The translations under genes and the position numbers were made by a program. DNA of 64,000 bases from an uncultured Acetatifactor sp. (GTDB taxonomy: Bacteria > Bacillota > Clostridia > Lachnospirales > Lachnospiraceae): contig CANQOL010000015.1 of assembly GCA_947625475.1 (NCBI GenBank), positions 1 through 64,000 of the forward strand. Direction: 5' to 3'. The notes under the pieces are model-generated. The model had not been told where the DNA came from. It was given only the letters and a program-made list of their open reading frames with translations, and made no database searches. Below are positions 16,926-26,541 of the stretch, piece after piece. Position 1 is the stretch's first letter, and every line of letters begins with the position of its first letter.

Positions 16926-18575
16926 CTAGTGCAGCAGCCTGCACTTTCTGGCAAGCCTGACCAAAAGCCTCCCCTTTGGCATGCTCTCCAGCTCCTCCTC
17001 CGTAACCCCCCTGAACAATATCAGCAGGACAAAGTACACAGCCGCCCCGATCCCGATGGCGGGCACCAGGGCGATCAGACGGGATCCCGCCAGCAGATAG
17101 AGGGCCTGGTAGACCGCCCAGGCCACGCCCCCCATAAACAGGGAGGCCAGGGCCGGTATCCCATAGGTGGTTTTGAGCTCCTGGCGATACCTCAGGCATC
17201 TTCTCACCGCCAGCTGGTTCAGCAGGCACATGACGCCGGAGTAAACCGTGCTGGCGGCCACCAGTGCGTAGACCCCCAGATCCGTGTATAGCAGCAGGGG
17301 CACCAGCACCCCGGTCTGGACCGCCAGGGCAATCAGCGCGTGGACGATGGGCGTGTTGACCTTCCCCATCCCCTGCAGGATAGAATTGCTCAGGGTGGAC
17401 AGGGCATAAAAGACCACCGACAGGGCCAGGGCCATCAGCAGCCGGGAGGCCGTTGCCAGATCCTTCTCCCAGGGGAAAAGCACCGCCGTGATGGGCTCCG
17501 CCAGCACCAAAAGCCCCGCCGCCGAAGGGATGGAGAGCAGCATAATGGTCTTCACCGCCTCCTGGACCTTGGCGTGGGCCCCTCTCCTGTCCCCTCTGGC
17601 GGCCAGCTGGGAGATGGTGGGAATCACGGCGGAGGCCATGGCGGAGGAAAGGGCGATGGGGATATTGGAAATCTTGGATGCCTCCCCGTTAAAGATGCCG
17701 TAGCCCGCGTGGGCCTGGGTTTCGGAGACGCCCCGCAGGCCGATGGTGATCTCCATGTAAATCTTATTGTTCAGGGAGGCGCTGAGATTGTAGGCGGCTG
17801 TGCTCAAAATAAAGGGAAGCACCACCTGCAGGATGGTCCTGCTGATCTCCCGGTAGGACTCCGGCCGGGACATGCGGTCCTGCCGGATCCGCCTTTGAAT
17901 CAGCTCCCGGTTCAGAGCATAGACGCCCGCCATAAACAGCAGGGCCGCCAGGACCCCCGCCCCGGTTCCCAGGGCGCTGCCCATGGCCCCGTACACGGCC
18001 CTCCTGGTCTGCAGGGCCGGATCCTCCGGCACCTGGGATGAGCCCATGGCCAGCACAATGAAGCCGTAGGCCGCCCCGATGCTCACCGCCGCATTCACAA
18101 ACTGCTCCAGGATCTGGGAGACGGAGGTCTGCACCATGCTCCTGTGCGCCTGAAAATACCCCCGCAGCACACCCAGCACCCCGTAAATAAAGACGGTGGG
18201 GGCAAAGACTCTCAGCACGGGCACGGCGGATTCCTCCACAAAAAGGCCGGCACCAAAAAAAAGGAGTAAGCTGGCAAACAGGCCTACTCCCAACACGTAG
18301 TAGAGGGAACACAGAAAAATCCGATGGGCATTGCGGTATTCCCTCAGGGACAGCTTCTGGGCAATCACCTTTGATATGGCGGAGGGGATACTGTAGGAGG
18401 ATATGAGCAGGATGATGGCGTAATAGGTGTACGCCGAGCTGTAATATCCGATTCCCACCGTACCGATGATCCCCTGCACGGGGCTTACATACAAAAGCCC
18501 TATGATCCTGCTGATCATGCCGGCGGCGGCTAAAATCCCCGCCTGCATGACCATGCTGTTTTTCTTTTCGCTCAT
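16926..18575 (-). CDS. MATE-like lipid flippase, SpoVB/MurJ-type polysaccharide biosynthesis protein
   Basis: A 549-residue integral membrane protein with about 14 hydrophobic segments. The N-terminus (GILAAAGMISRIIGLLYVSPV) matches the oligosaccharide flippase/SpoVB group of the MOP superfamily. Such proteins flip lipid II or related undecaprenyl-linked precursors. SpoVB is needed for spore cortex in Bacillus, but Clostridia carry several paralogues, so cortex versus vegetative wall cannot be decided. It is 32 bp downstream of glgA. Confidence 0.88.
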   Translation of the reverse strand: MSEKKNSMVMQAGILAAAGMISRIIGLLYVSPVQGIIGTVGIGYYSSAYTYYAIILLISSYSIPSAISKVIAQKLSLREYRNAHRIFLCSLYYVLGVGLFASLLLFFGAGLFVEESAVPVLRVFAPTVFIYGVLGVLRGYFQAHRSMVQTSVSQILEQFVNAAVSIGAAYGFIVLAMGSSQVPEDPALQTRRAVYGAMGSALGTGAGVLAALLFMAGVYALNRELIQRRIRQDRMSRPESYREISRTILQVVLPFILSTAAYNLSASLNNKIYMEITIGLRGVSETQAHAGYGIFNGEASKISNIPIALSSAMASAVIPTISQLAARGDRRGAHAKVQEAVKTIMLLSIPSAAGLLVLAEPITAVLFPWEKDLATASRLLMALALSVVFYALSTLSNSILQGMGKVNTPIVHALIALAVQTGVLVPLLLYTDLGVYALVAASTVYSGVMCLLNQLAVRRCLRYRQELKTTYGIPALASLFMGGVAWAVYQALYLLAGSRLIALVPAIGIGAAVYFVLLILFRGVTEEELESMPKGRLLVRLARKCRLLH

Positions 18576-18607
18576 AAGCCATGGGTTCCTTTACGAGAGC
18601 CTGCCTG

Positions 18608-20053
18608 TCATCCGATCAGCCAGTCGTACATCTCCTGATATTTGCTGGCGGATACATGCCAGGAAAAGTCCGCGGCCATGGCCCGGTCCACGATCTTGTT
18701 CCACTCCCGCTTTTTATCGTAGTAAATCTGCTCCGCATATCTCACCGCAGCCAGCATCTCATGGGCGTTGTAGTTGGCAAAGCTGAAGCCCGTGCCCGTG
18801 CTCTCGTACTGGTTGTAGGGCTCCACCGTATCCTTAAGCCCCCCGGTCTCCCGGACAATGGGCACCGTGCCGTAGCGCAGGCTCATAAGCTGGCTTAAGC
18901 CGCAGGGCTCAAACAGGGAGGGCATCAGGAATGCGTCGCAGGAAGCGTAGATCTTGTGGGAGAGTTCCTCTGAGTAAAAGATATTGGCGGATACCTTCTC
19001 CGGATACTTCCAGGCAAAGTGGCGGAACATATTTTCATAGCGCTCCTCACCGGTCCCCAGCACCACCAGCTGGATGCCGTCCCGGCACAGCTCATCCATC
19101 ACATAGGCGATCAGGTCAAAGCCCTTCTGATCCGTCAGACGGGAGACCACGCCGATCATCATCTTCTTCTCGTCCTGCTCCAGCCCCAGCTCCTGCTGCA
19201 GGGCCTTTTTATTCTTGCCCTTTTCCTTGCGGAAATTCACCGCATTGTAGGGCTTCACAATATAGGGATCCGTCTCCGGGTTGAATTCCTCATAGTCGAT
19301 ACCGTTCACAATCCCTCTCAGATCTCCGGAGCGGGCCCTCAGCAGGCCGTCCAGCCCCTCCCCGTAGAAGGGAGTCTTGATCTCCTGGGCGTAGGTGTCG
19401 CTGACCGTGGTGATGGCGTCTGCAAAGACCAGGCCGCCCTTGAGCAGGTTGGCGTCCTTGTACGCCTCCAGCTTGTCGGCGGTAAAATAGTACTCCGGCA
19501 GGCCCGTGATGCTCTGGACCGTCCTGGGATCCCATTTGCCCTGGAATTTCAGGTTGTGGATGGTGATCACGGACTTCATCCCGGCGAAGAACTCTCCCCC
19601 GTGGAAGCGCTCCTTTAAGTACACGGGGATCAGGCCCGTCTGCCAGTCGTGGCAGTGGATCAGGTCCGGCTGGAAGCCGATCAGGGGCAGGGCCGAGAGC
19701 ACCGCCTTGGAGAAGTAGGCGTACTTCTCGATCTCATAGAGGGCGTTGTCCCCGTAGGGCTTGAAGCCCCCGAAATAGCTCTCGTTGTCGATGAAATAGT
19801 ATTGGATGCCGTCCACGTTGGCCCCCAGGATCCCCACGTAAACATTCTTCCAGTTGAAATCCATGTAAAAGTGGGTGATGTACTCCAGTTTGTCCTTCAT
19901 GGCCTGCTTCATACAGGTGTACTTTGGCAGGATCACTCTCACGTCGAAATACCTTTTGTCAATGCACTTGGGGAGCGAACCCACCACATCCGCCAGACCG
20001 CCCGTCTTGATAAAAGGAACCCCCTCCGACGCCGCGAAAAGTATCTTTTTCAT
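18608..20053 (-). CDS. glgA: Glycogen synthase (ADP-glucose type, GT5)
   Basis: A 481-residue GT5 enzyme. The ADP-glucose-binding KTGGLADV motif is at residues 16-23. HCHDWQTGLIPVYL, ITIHNLKFQG and the C-terminal PSLFEPCGLSQL region with the catalytic glutamates are all present. It extends alpha-1,4-glucan from ADP-glucose. Other glg genes are not in the window. Length and motifs are normal. A TATAAT-type -10 lies about 70 bp upstream. Confidence 0.95.
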   Translation of the reverse strand: MKKILFAASEGVPFIKTGGLADVVGSLPKCIDKRYFDVRVILPKYTCMKQAMKDKLEYITHFYMDFNWKNVYVGILGANVDGIQYYFIDNESYFGGFKPYGDNALYEIEKYAYFSKAVLSALPLIGFQPDLIHCHDWQTGLIPVYLKERFHGGEFFAGMKSVITIHNLKFQGKWDPRTVQSITGLPEYYFTADKLEAYKDANLLKGGLVFADAITTVSDTYAQEIKTPFYGEGLDGLLRARSGDLRGIVNGIDYEEFNPETDPYIVKPYNAVNFRKEKGKNKKALQQELGLEQDEKKMMIGVVSRLTDQKGFDLIAYVMDELCRDGIQLVVLGTGEERYENMFRHFAWKYPEKVSANIFYSEELSHKIYASCDAFLMPSLFEPCGLSQLMSLRYGTVPIVRETGGLKDTVEPYNQYESTGTGFSFANYNAHEMLAAVRYAEQIYYDKKREWNKIVDRAMAADFSWHVSASKYQEMYDWLIG

Positions 20054-20122
20054 TTGGAAAACCCTCCATCCTGACTTCTAAACAGACCGGGGCGCACGAA
20101 TCCCCTCTGAATAGTTACCTAG

Positions 20123-20128
20123 ATTATA
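20123..20128 (-). promoter_or_regulatory. Possible -10 element of glgA
   Basis: A perfect TATAAT lies on the minus strand 70 bp upstream of glgA. The -35 at 17 bp (TTTCCT) is poor. An 11-bp imperfect symmetry (AGATT...AATCT) surrounds it. Confidence 0.3.
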
Positions 20129-20191
20129 CAACAATCTATGAAGTTAGGAAAGAGTTTTTTCATCTGCGGGCGTATTTTCCGGCTCCCGAGG

Positions 20192-20309
20192 CAAGGCCGC
20201 GCCGGCCAGGACGCGCCGGCCAGGACGTGCCGGCCAAGGATGTGCCGGCCAAGGACGTGCCGGCCAAGGATGCGCCGGCCAAGGATTCACCGGTCAAGGC
20301 CGCGCCGGC
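20192..20309. repeat. Eight tandem 14/15-bp GC-rich units (CAAGGAyGyGCCGGC)
   Basis: Units start at 20192, 20207, 20221, 20235, 20250, 20265, 20280 and 20295. Each ends in GCCGGC, a palindrome, except one diverged ACCGGT. The array starts 11 bp after the stop of the Spo0A-C gene and lies about 140 bp upstream of glgA. Both translation frames of the overlapping open stretch are biased and look spurious. Confidence 0.92.
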
Positions 20310-20320
20310 CAGGCAGCCCT

Positions 20321-20977
20321 CTACGGCTGGCTCCGGTACTGGAGACGGATCTTATCCGCGATCAGGGCGATAAACTCCGAGTTGGTCGGTTTCCCCTTGC
20401 CTGTGTTGATGGTGTACCCAAAAAGAGCGTCCAGGGTTTCCATGCGCCCCCTGGACCAGGCCACCTCGATGGCGTGGCGGATGGCTCTCTCCACACGGCT
20501 GGGCGTGGTCTGAAAATGCTTTGCGATGGTGGGATACAAAACCTTGGTGATGGAGCTGATCATGGAGGGATCCCGCACGGACATCATGATGGCCTCCCGC
20601 AGGTACTGATATCCCTTGATATGGGCGGGCACCCCGATCTCATGAATCATATCCGTCACATCCTTCTCCAGATCATGCTCCCCCAGGCCCGGCCGCTGCG
20701 CCTCCCCCGGGATCTGGGCGGCCCTGGTCTCCCCCCTTCCCCGGAATTCCTGGGAAATCCGCGGGCCCGCGCCTGCCTGCACCCGGGACGGGGCGCTCTC
20801 CCGGGCGGCATATCCCTGGGCACGGTCCGCCCCGCTCCCCTCCGCAGCATCCTGGCCTCCCTTGGTGGACGGCACCGTGATCATAATCTGGAATTCCTTG
20901 TCAGCTTTCATCAGATCTCCCAGGATCTTGTATACTTTATCATTATCCTTAGTGGAAACAATGTTCAACTGTTCCAT
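20321..20977 (-). CDS. Spo0A C-terminal DNA-binding-domain protein lacking a receiver domain
   Basis: A 218-residue protein. Residues about 105-218 form a Spo0A_C effector domain. [16 protein letters not shown], a recognition-helix region [18 protein letters not shown] and the [13 protein letters not shown] end are all conserved. Residues 1-40 are a short conserved-looking start and about 40-100 a low-complexity Gly/Ala/Arg-rich linker. No receiver fold, acidic pocket or phospho-acceptor Asp is visible, unlike true Spo0A (about 260-270 residues). It would bind 0A-box-like DNA independently of phosphorelay, perhaps as a modulator of sporulation. The ATG is well separated from neighbours and followed by a GC-rich repeat array. 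Confidence 0.88.
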   Translation of the reverse strand: MEQLNIVSTKDNDKVYKILGDLMKADKEFQIMITVPSTKGGQDAAEGSGADRAQGYAARESAPSRVQAGAGPRISQEFRGRGETRAAQIPGEAQRPGLGEHDLEKDVTDMIHEIGVPAHIKGYQYLREAIMMSVRDPSMISSITKVLYPTIAKHFQTTPSRVERAIRHAIEVAWSRGRMETLDALFGYTINTGKGKPTNSEFIALIADKIRLQYRSQP

Positions 20978-21085
20978 GAATTTCCCTCCGTCGATTTCCC
21001 AGATACTACTTTTTACGCTATTATTTTAAGGGATTCCATCCCCAAGGGCAACTTCATTCCGCCGCAGATTCCGACATTCCTCCCT

Positions 21086-21116
21086 TAAAAAAACGGCAAA
21101 GACCCCCGTCTTTACC
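21086..21116 (-). terminator. Intrinsic terminator downstream of ptsI
   Basis: On the minus strand a 10-bp stem CGGTAAAGAC/GTCTTTGCCG with a 4-base loop is followed directly by seven T. It lies 57 bp after the ptsI stop. Confidence 0.85.
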
Positions 21117-21172
21117 GCATTTTTCCTTTTAAGTCATTTTTCTTCACCAATTTTTTCCATATCCGCGGCATT

Positions 21173-22843
21173 TCACGGGCGGGCGCCCTTCCCGCCGGGT
21201 TCCTGCCCCTGCGCGCCCTCCCCCAGCCGGATCTGGCGGATCTGCTGGCGCACGGACAAAAGCACCCCTGCCGCCACACTGAGTTCGTCGATCCCCATCC
21301 GGATGAAGCGCTCCGTCAAGGCCGTATCCGCCGCCATCTCGCCGCAGATCCCCACCCAGATTCCCGCCCGGTGGGCGCTCTCCACGGTCATCTCAATCAG
21401 CCGCATCACCGCCTCCTGGGAGCCGTGATAGAGTCTGGCAAGGCGGGGATTCAGCCGGTCCGCCGCCAGGGTGTACTGGATCAGATCGTTGGTGCCGATG
21501 CTGAAAAAATCCACCATAGACGCCAGCTCCCGGCTAAGCAGCGCCGCGGCGGGGGTCTCCACCATAATCCCCCGGGGGATATTCCCCGCAAAGGGGATCC
21601 CCTCCGCCCTCAGATCCGCCTTCACCCTGTCCTCTATGGCGCGCAGGGACTCAAGCTCCCAGGCGGCGGCCACCATGGGATACATGAAAGAGAGCCGTCC
21701 AGAGAGGCCCGCCCGGTACAGAGCCCGCAGCTGGACCGTCAAAAGATCTTCCCTCTCCAGGCACAGCCGGATGGCCCGGCAGCCCAGGGCCGGGTTTTCC
21801 TCCTTTTCCAGATTCAGATAGGATACCTGCTTGTCCGCTCCGATATCCATGGTGCGGATGATCACCGGCCTGTCCCCCATCCGCTCCAGGATCTGCATAT
21901 AGGTACGATACTGCTCCTCCTCCGTGGGGGCGCTCTCCCGGCCAAGGAACAGCATCTCACTGCGGTAGAGCCCGATTCCTCCCGCGTCGTTCGCCAGCGC
22001 CGCCTCCACGTCCATAAGGCTCCCGGCGTTGGCGTACAGGCGCACCGCCCTGCCGTCCAGCGTCACATTCTCCTTCCCCTTGAGGGCCTGGAGCGCGGCC
22101 CTGCGCCGGTCGGCGCCCGCCCTCTTTTCCTCCAGGGCCCGGGCGGTATCCGGGTCCGGGTCAATGTAGAGACAGCCGGCGAAGCCGTCCAGGACCGCCC
22201 AATGTCCGTCCCAGTCCTCCGTCAGCCCCTCCCCCGCCTCCACCAGAGCGGGGATCCCCATGCTCCTGGCTACAATGGCTGTGTGGGAGTACACGCTCCC
22301 GCCTCCCAGGCAGATCCCCTTTACATATTCCATGGGAAGCTGGACCGTCTCCCCCGGCGTCAGGTCCTCGGCCGCCAGGATACAGGGCTCCGTAATCCGC
22401 AGCTGCATATGCTCCCCCGCCAGAATTCCCAGAAGGCGCCAGGAGACATCTCTCACATCCTCCGCGCGCTCCCGGATATAGGGATCCTCCACAGAGCCCA
22501 GCTTTCGCCGGAAGCTCTCCGCCGCCGCCTGGACTGCGTACTCCAGATTCACATACTGGCTCCGGACCAGCCCTCTGACCGCCCCGCAGAATTCCTCATC
22601 CTCCAGCAGCATCTGCTGCATCTCAAAGATGGCCGCGTTTGCCCCGCCCACCGTCTCCTTCGCCTGGACATACAAATCCTTCAGCTGGCGGGAGGCCGCA
22701 GCGCGCGCCTTCTCAAACCGATCCAGCTCCCCCTCCCTGTCCTGCACCAGAAACCGGGGGACCCGAGGTTTCCTCTTCCGGGCAAAGAAAATCTTTCCCG
22801 CGCAGATATCTCTGTATACTCCTTTTCCCTGCAGTGTGATCAT
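21173..22843 (-). CDS. ptsI: Phosphoenolpyruvate-protein phosphotransferase (PTS enzyme I)
   Basis: A 556-residue enzyme I. The phosphohistidine motif GGSVYSHTAIVARSMGIPA lies near residue 190. The PEP-binding barrel has IGLYRSEMLFL, MDIGADK, FFSIGTNDLIQY and the C-terminal GICGEMAAD segments. It passes phosphate from PEP to HPr at the start of all PTS sugar uptake. Length is slightly under the usual 570, with a short N-terminus. It stands alone here, without ptsH, and has its own promoter-like sequence and terminator. Confidence 0.95.
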   Translation of the reverse strand: MITLQGKGVYRDICAGKIFFARKRKPRVPRFLVQDREGELDRFEKARAAASRQLKDLYVQAKETVGGANAAIFEMQQMLLEDEEFCGAVRGLVRSQYVNLEYAVQAAAESFRRKLGSVEDPYIRERAEDVRDVSWRLLGILAGEHMQLRITEPCILAAEDLTPGETVQLPMEYVKGICLGGGSVYSHTAIVARSMGIPALVEAGEGLTEDWDGHWAVLDGFAGCLYIDPDPDTARALEEKRAGADRRRAALQALKGKENVTLDGRAVRLYANAGSLMDVEAALANDAGGIGLYRSEMLFLGRESAPTEEEQYRTYMQILERMGDRPVIIRTMDIGADKQVSYLNLEKEENPALGCRAIRLCLEREDLLTVQLRALYRAGLSGRLSFMYPMVAAAWELESLRAIEDRVKADLRAEGIPFAGNIPRGIMVETPAAALLSRELASMVDFFSIGTNDLIQYTLAADRLNPRLARLYHGSQEAVMRLIEMTVESAHRAGIWVGICGEMAADTALTERFIRMGIDELSVAAGVLLSVRQQIRQIRLGEGAQGQEPGGKGARP

Positions 22844-22877
22844 ACGCCGCCTCCGTTCAGCCTCCGCCCTTTCTGCT

Positions 22878-22907
22878 ATCTTACCACATTTTCCGCCCTG
22901 CGGTAAA
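22878..22907 (-). promoter_or_regulatory. Putative ptsI promoter
   Basis: TTTACC (22907-22902), an 18-bp spacer and TAAGAT (22883-22878) on the minus strand, 35 bp upstream of the start codon. Confidence 0.4.
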
Positions 22908-22945
22908 CGGATTGAAAGAAAATATCATAAATTGCCGTCTTTTTA

Positions 22946-22974
22946 TTGCCATTTGGATGCGGGAAAGATATACT
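22946..22974 (+). promoter_or_regulatory. Putative promoter of the DUF4317 gene
   Basis: TTGCCA (22946-22951), a 17-bp spacer and TATACT (22969-22974), about 50 bp upstream of the ATG, which has an AAAGAAAGGA ribosome-binding site. Confidence 0.55.
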
Positions 22975-23025
22975 TGATTTGTCCGGATACCCGGCGCCAT
23001 TCACCCAAAGAAAGGAATAAAAGCC

Positions 23026-24171
23026 ATGATCAAACAGGAAATCTCAGAGCTGAAAAAGCTCTTTACCCCCAAAAACTGCTCCATCACCCGCATCTGCGGC
23101 TGTTACGTGGACGGGGAAAAAAACAAGAAGACCCAGTTCGCCCAGTCCTTTCTCGCCCTTCCCGAGGAAGAGATGTTCAAATATTTCGAGCTTCTCCGCA
23201 AGACCCTCTCCGGCTCCCTGGGGAAAAATCTTCTGACCCTGGAATTCCCTCTCTCCGCCGAGGATGAGGGAGGCGCCCAGCAGCTTCTCCTGGCCCTGCG
23301 GGACAGCAGGCTAAAGGACGATTCCCTGCTGGAACAGTTTTATGACCGGGTCATCGAGTCCTATGAGTTTGTGGGGAATTACCTGATCCTTTTGATCCAC
23401 GACGTGTACGATGTGCCCGGGAAGACCTCCGACGGAATAGACCTGGAGGACGCCTCCGATGAAATCTATGAATATATGCTGGTGAGCATCTGTCCCGTGA
23501 ACCTGAGCAGGCCGGGGCTCAGCTACAACCCGGAGGAAAACAATTTCCAGAACCGGATCCGGGACTGGGTGGTGGGCGCCCCCGACACAGGCTTTCTCTT
23601 CCCCGCCTTTCAGGATCGGAGCGCGGACCTGCACAGTGTCCTGTACTACTCCAGGGACCCCGAGGATCTGAAGGAGACCTTTGTGGAGCGGCTCCTGGAC
23701 TGCCCTCTCCCTCTCTCCGCCGGGAGCCAGAAGGAGACCTTCCAGACTCTGATCCAGGAGACTTTGGGGGAAGAATGCAGCCTGGAGGCCGTCAAAAACA
23801 TCCATGAGAAGCTGGGGGAGATTGCCGCGCAGCATGGTGACGATCCCGCTCCCATGACCCTGGACAAACGGGAGGTACGCCAGATCTTTGAGGACAGCGG
23901 CGTGGAGGATCCCAAAAAGCTGGAAACCCTGGAGCGCTGCTACGACGCCGCCGGGGAGAACACCCGGCTTCAGATCAGCAATGTGTACAGCGCCAGGGCC
24001 TTCGAGGTAAAGACCCCCGACGTGATCGTCAGGGTGAATCCGGAGCGCATGGATCTGGTGGAGACCCGCATCATCGACGGCAGACAGTGCCTGGTAATCC
24101 AGGCGGGCGCCGGCGTGGAGGTAAACGGGATCCCCATCCGGGACTACCGCTCCCAGGACGGCGCTCTCTAA
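23026..24171 (+). CDS. DUF4317 family protein
   Basis: A 381-residue soluble protein of the DUF4317 type common in Lachnospiraceae and related Clostridia. The start ([28 protein letters not shown]) is typical of the family. No catalytic motif, signal or membrane span is visible; the sequence is mixed alpha/beta and acidic. Its 3' end overlaps by 4 bp the stop of the convergent DnaJ-like gene. Function is unknown. Confidence 0.85.
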   Translation: MIKQEISELKKLFTPKNCSITRICGCYVDGEKNKKTQFAQSFLALPEEEMFKYFELLRKTLSGSLGKNLLTLEFPLSAEDEGGAQQLLLALRDSRLKDDSLLEQFYDRVIESYEFVGNYLILLIHDVYDVPGKTSDGIDLEDASDEIYEYMLVSICPVNLSRPGLSYNPEENNFQNRIRDWVVGAPDTGFLFPAFQDRSADLHSVLYYSRDPEDLKETFVERLLDCPLPLSAGSQKETFQTLIQETLGEECSLEAVKNIHEKLGEIAAQHGDDPAPMTLDKREVRQIFEDSGVEDPKKLETLERCYDAAGENTRLQISNVYSARAFEVKTPDVIVRVNPERMDLVETRIIDGRQCLVIQAGAGVEVNGIPIRDYRSQDGAL

Positions 24172-24932
24172 CAGCAGTACATACCGCCGCGGCCTCCATA
24201 GCACATTCCGCCGCAGCAAATATTACAGATCATATTGGCCACGCAGAGCTTCATACACAGATTTCCGGTGCCCGTCACCGGATATCCGTAGGACGCCTGC
24301 CTCTGCCGATACCAGGTCCCGCCGCTCTCAAAGCGCTGCAGCAGGCTCCTGTACTCCATATTGCCGGGCTCCAAGGCCGCCGCTCTGCGCGCATGCTCCA
24401 GAGCGCTCACCTGATTTCCCAGACCGGAGTGAGCGATGGCGCTGTAGTAATACCACTTTGCGTCCCTCTCCCGTTCCTCCATGCCGTCCAGCACATTGCG
24501 GGCCTCCTGATAGTAGCCGTTCCTCACATAATTTCCCGCGGCCCGCAGCCGGACATTTTCCTCATAGCCCCCCGCCTGCTGATAGCCTCCGTAAAATCCC
24601 CCGAAGGGCCCAAACCCTCCGAAGGGCCCTCCAAAGCCCCCGTAAAAACCGCCCTGGCCGCCGGATCCATAGGAGCTGTTCCCCTGGCCGGCGCTCCCAT
24701 AGCCTCCCTGGGAGCCATAGCCGGCCCCCCAGGAGGGCCCCTCCGTCCTCTCCTTCATGATCTGCTGGTAAGCGGCCTGGATCTCCTTGAACTTTTCCTC
24801 CGCCTGCTCCTTGTTCGGATTGTTGATATTGGCATCGGGATGATATCTGCGGCTCAGAGCCCTGTATGCTTTTTTGATCTCCTCCTCGGAGGCTCCCCTG
24901 GGTATGCCCAGCACCTGATAGGGATCATTCAT
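24168..24932 (-). CDS. DnaJ-domain protein with TPR-like middle and cysteine-rich tail
   Basis: A 254-residue protein. An N-terminal J domain (about 1-65) has the HPD motif in RRYHPDAN, so it should stimulate an Hsp70 ATPase. A glycine/tyrosine-rich linker (about 70-125) follows, then a TPR-like helical stretch (about 128-200). The C-terminus has seven cysteines in about 30 residues, including [14 protein letters not shown], and ends in two cysteines. This tail could be a membrane-proximal or metal-binding segment. It is the last gene of a three-gene operon with the DUF5685 and zinc-ribbon genes. It lacks the DnaJ zinc-finger and is not the housekeeping DnaJ. Confidence 0.85.
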   Translation of the reverse strand: MNDPYQVLGIPRGASEEEIKKAYRALSRRYHPDANINNPNKEQAEEKFKEIQAAYQQIMKERTEGPSWGAGYGSQGGYGSAGQGNSSYGSGGQGGFYGGFGGPFGGFGPFGGFYGGYQQAGGYEENVRLRAAGNYVRNGYYQEARNVLDGMEERERDAKWYYYSAIAHSGLGNQVSALEHARRAAALEPGNMEYRSLLQRFESGGTWYRQRQASYGYPVTGTGNLCMKLCVANMICNICCGGMCYGGRGGMYCC

Positions 24933-25042
24933 CTGGGTATTCTCCTTCTCTCAAGACTTTTTCACCGGCAGGCCTGCGCCTCCGCTCCAGCGCCCGCCCT
25001 CGGGCAGTCCTCAGCCGGGTTACGGCCGCGGGCACTCAGGTC

Positions 25043-25963
25043 TTACTCCCCCGCGCCTCCTTCAGCCGCCTCTCCCGCAGAACCGTCTTCCCCGCTGCGC
25101 CGTCCCTCCCGCAGCGTCCCTCCCGCAGCGCCGGCCTTCTCACGGCGGCGTCTCTCCCGCACAAGCTCATAGCGGCTCCAGATGCCGGAGTAGAGGATAT
25201 TTCTCAAAATCCCCGCATTCTCCAGGATGGGAAGCTCTTCAAAATACCGGCAGCACTCGGACATGATCATAGTCAGGATCGTCTGCATCTCATCCTCGAA
25301 CTGTGGCGTTCCAAACCGCTCCTTCAGGGGATTGAAGCGGCCCCTTTTGATGTCTTCCTCCAGATCCTCATAGGCATCCATCAGATAGATAAACTTACCC
25401 AGGCAGAAGCCGAAGGCATCCAGTACCCCGGCCCATTCATCCCGCCGCCAGAGCGTCACCTGGGCCATAATCCTGCCAAACTTCCCGGCCATGAGATCCA
25501 CATCCCGGCTTTCCTGCCGCTCCGCCTCCCCCAGTTCCTCCAGCAGGCTTTGGATCGCCTGGGCCTTTTCCCGGGCCTCGGCCCCCATACTCCTGATCCT
25601 GCCCTCCATTCTCCAGGCCAGCAGCAGCCGGTGGAGCTTCCTGTCGTCCTCCCAGTCGTCCCTGCACTTGTAGTAGGACAAAAGCAGATTCATATCCGCG
25701 ATGTAATCCGTCAATCCGTTTTCCCGGGCAAGATGCTTTTCCAGGGGATGGGCCGCGCACCGGCACTCATACTCCCGGGTCTTTGGCTCATACAGGCCCG
25801 TCAGAAGCATCAGGAGAAAGGTCATGTCATAGCTTAAGGTCAGCTGTCCCGTGATCCCGTATCTGCGCTTCAAGGCCCTGCACAGTCCGCAGTAATAGGA
25901 GTGGTATACATCAAACTCCCGGAATTTGAGCTCCCCCTTATTGACAACGATATATCCGAACAT
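25043..25963 (-). CDS. DUF5685 family protein
   Basis: A 306-residue protein starting MFGYIVVNKGELKFREFDVYHSYYCGLCRALKRRYG, the typical start of DUF5685 proteins. It has CGLC and CRCAAHP cysteine/histidine motifs, with helical segments resembling an all-alpha isoprenoid-synthase-like fold. The C-terminal 40 residues are low-complexity Arg/Gly/Glu. Function is unknown. It is usually found beside a J-domain gene, as here, which hints at a chaperone client or partner. Confidence 0.8.
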   Translation of the reverse strand: MFGYIVVNKGELKFREFDVYHSYYCGLCRALKRRYGITGQLTLSYDMTFLLMLLTGLYEPKTREYECRCAAHPLEKHLARENGLTDYIADMNLLLSYYKCRDDWEDDRKLHRLLLAWRMEGRIRSMGAEAREKAQAIQSLLEELGEAERQESRDVDLMAGKFGRIMAQVTLWRRDEWAGVLDAFGFCLGKFIYLMDAYEDLEEDIKRGRFNPLKERFGTPQFEDEMQTILTMIMSECCRYFEELPILENAGILRNILYSGIWSRYELVRERRRREKAGAAGGTLREGRRSGEDGSAGEAAEGGAGE

Positions 25964-25977
25964 AGGCCCCTCCCGCC

Positions 25978-26370
25978 CTAGCTGCGCCGGATGAATTCAG
26001 TGCCGCATTTCTGACAGCGGATGGCGATCCTTCCCCTGCCCCGGGGCACCCGGATCTTCTGCCTGCAGCCGGGGCACCGGTAGATATGATGCGTCTTCCT
26101 CTGAACCAGATTATTCTTCTGCTTCTGGAAAAAACACCTGGCACGGTATTCCTTCTGCAGATAGAGCCTGTTTTCCGCCGCGCGCTTTGCAATATTGCGG
26201 GAAAACATACGGAAATAGCTCCACCCCAGCAGGGCCAGGGCCCCCAGATAAAATCCTCTCCCACCCAAAAAGGAGATGACCAAAAAGACCAAGGCCAGGA
26301 CCATCAGAAACCGGTTCAGCCGGTCCGTCCCGTATCTGCCCTGCATAAACCGCATCAGCTTTTCTCTCAT
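25978..26370 (-). CDS. Small membrane protein with C-terminal zinc ribbon
   Basis: A 130-residue protein. One or two hydrophobic segments lie at about residues 20-55 (LVFLVISFLGGRGFYLGALALLGW broken into shorter spans). A basic region follows, then a zinc ribbon with CPGC and CQKC pairs near residues 98 and 118. It is the first gene of the zinc-ribbon/DUF5685/DnaJ run, 14 bp upstream of the DUF5685 gene. Function is unknown. Confidence 0.75.
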   Translation of the reverse strand: MREKLMRFMQGRYGTDRLNRFLMVLALVFLVISFLGGRGFYLGALALLGWSYFRMFSRNIAKRAAENRLYLQKEYRARCFFQKQKNNLVQRKTHHIYRCPGCRQKIRVPRGRGRIAIRCQKCGTEFIRRS

Positions 26371-26484
26371 GATATCTCTCCCATCCGGAGCGGAAACGCT
26401 CCCAAAAGTTTACCTGGTATTATCCTACTCTCCGGGAGCGGAAAAAACAATAATCTCTCTCTGATATATGTCTTAAAAAAGCAT

Positions 26485-26523
26485 AAAAATCCCCTTTCCG
26501 CCGGGGAAAGCCGGGGAAAGGGG
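26485..26523 (-). terminator. Intrinsic terminator downstream of pnp
   Basis: On the minus strand CCCCTTTCC (26523-26515) pairs with GGAAAGGGG (26499-26491) around a GC-rich loop that can itself pair. An ATTTTT run follows. It lies 19 bp after the pnp stop. Confidence 0.75.
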
Positions 26524-26541
26524 AAACTGCCGCTGACGGGA

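Noticed and set aside
20192-20309. CRISPR array or coding repeat
   Set aside because: Units are 14-15 bp and contiguous with no spacers. The overlapping frames give Cys-Arg-Pro-Arg repeats with no start context.
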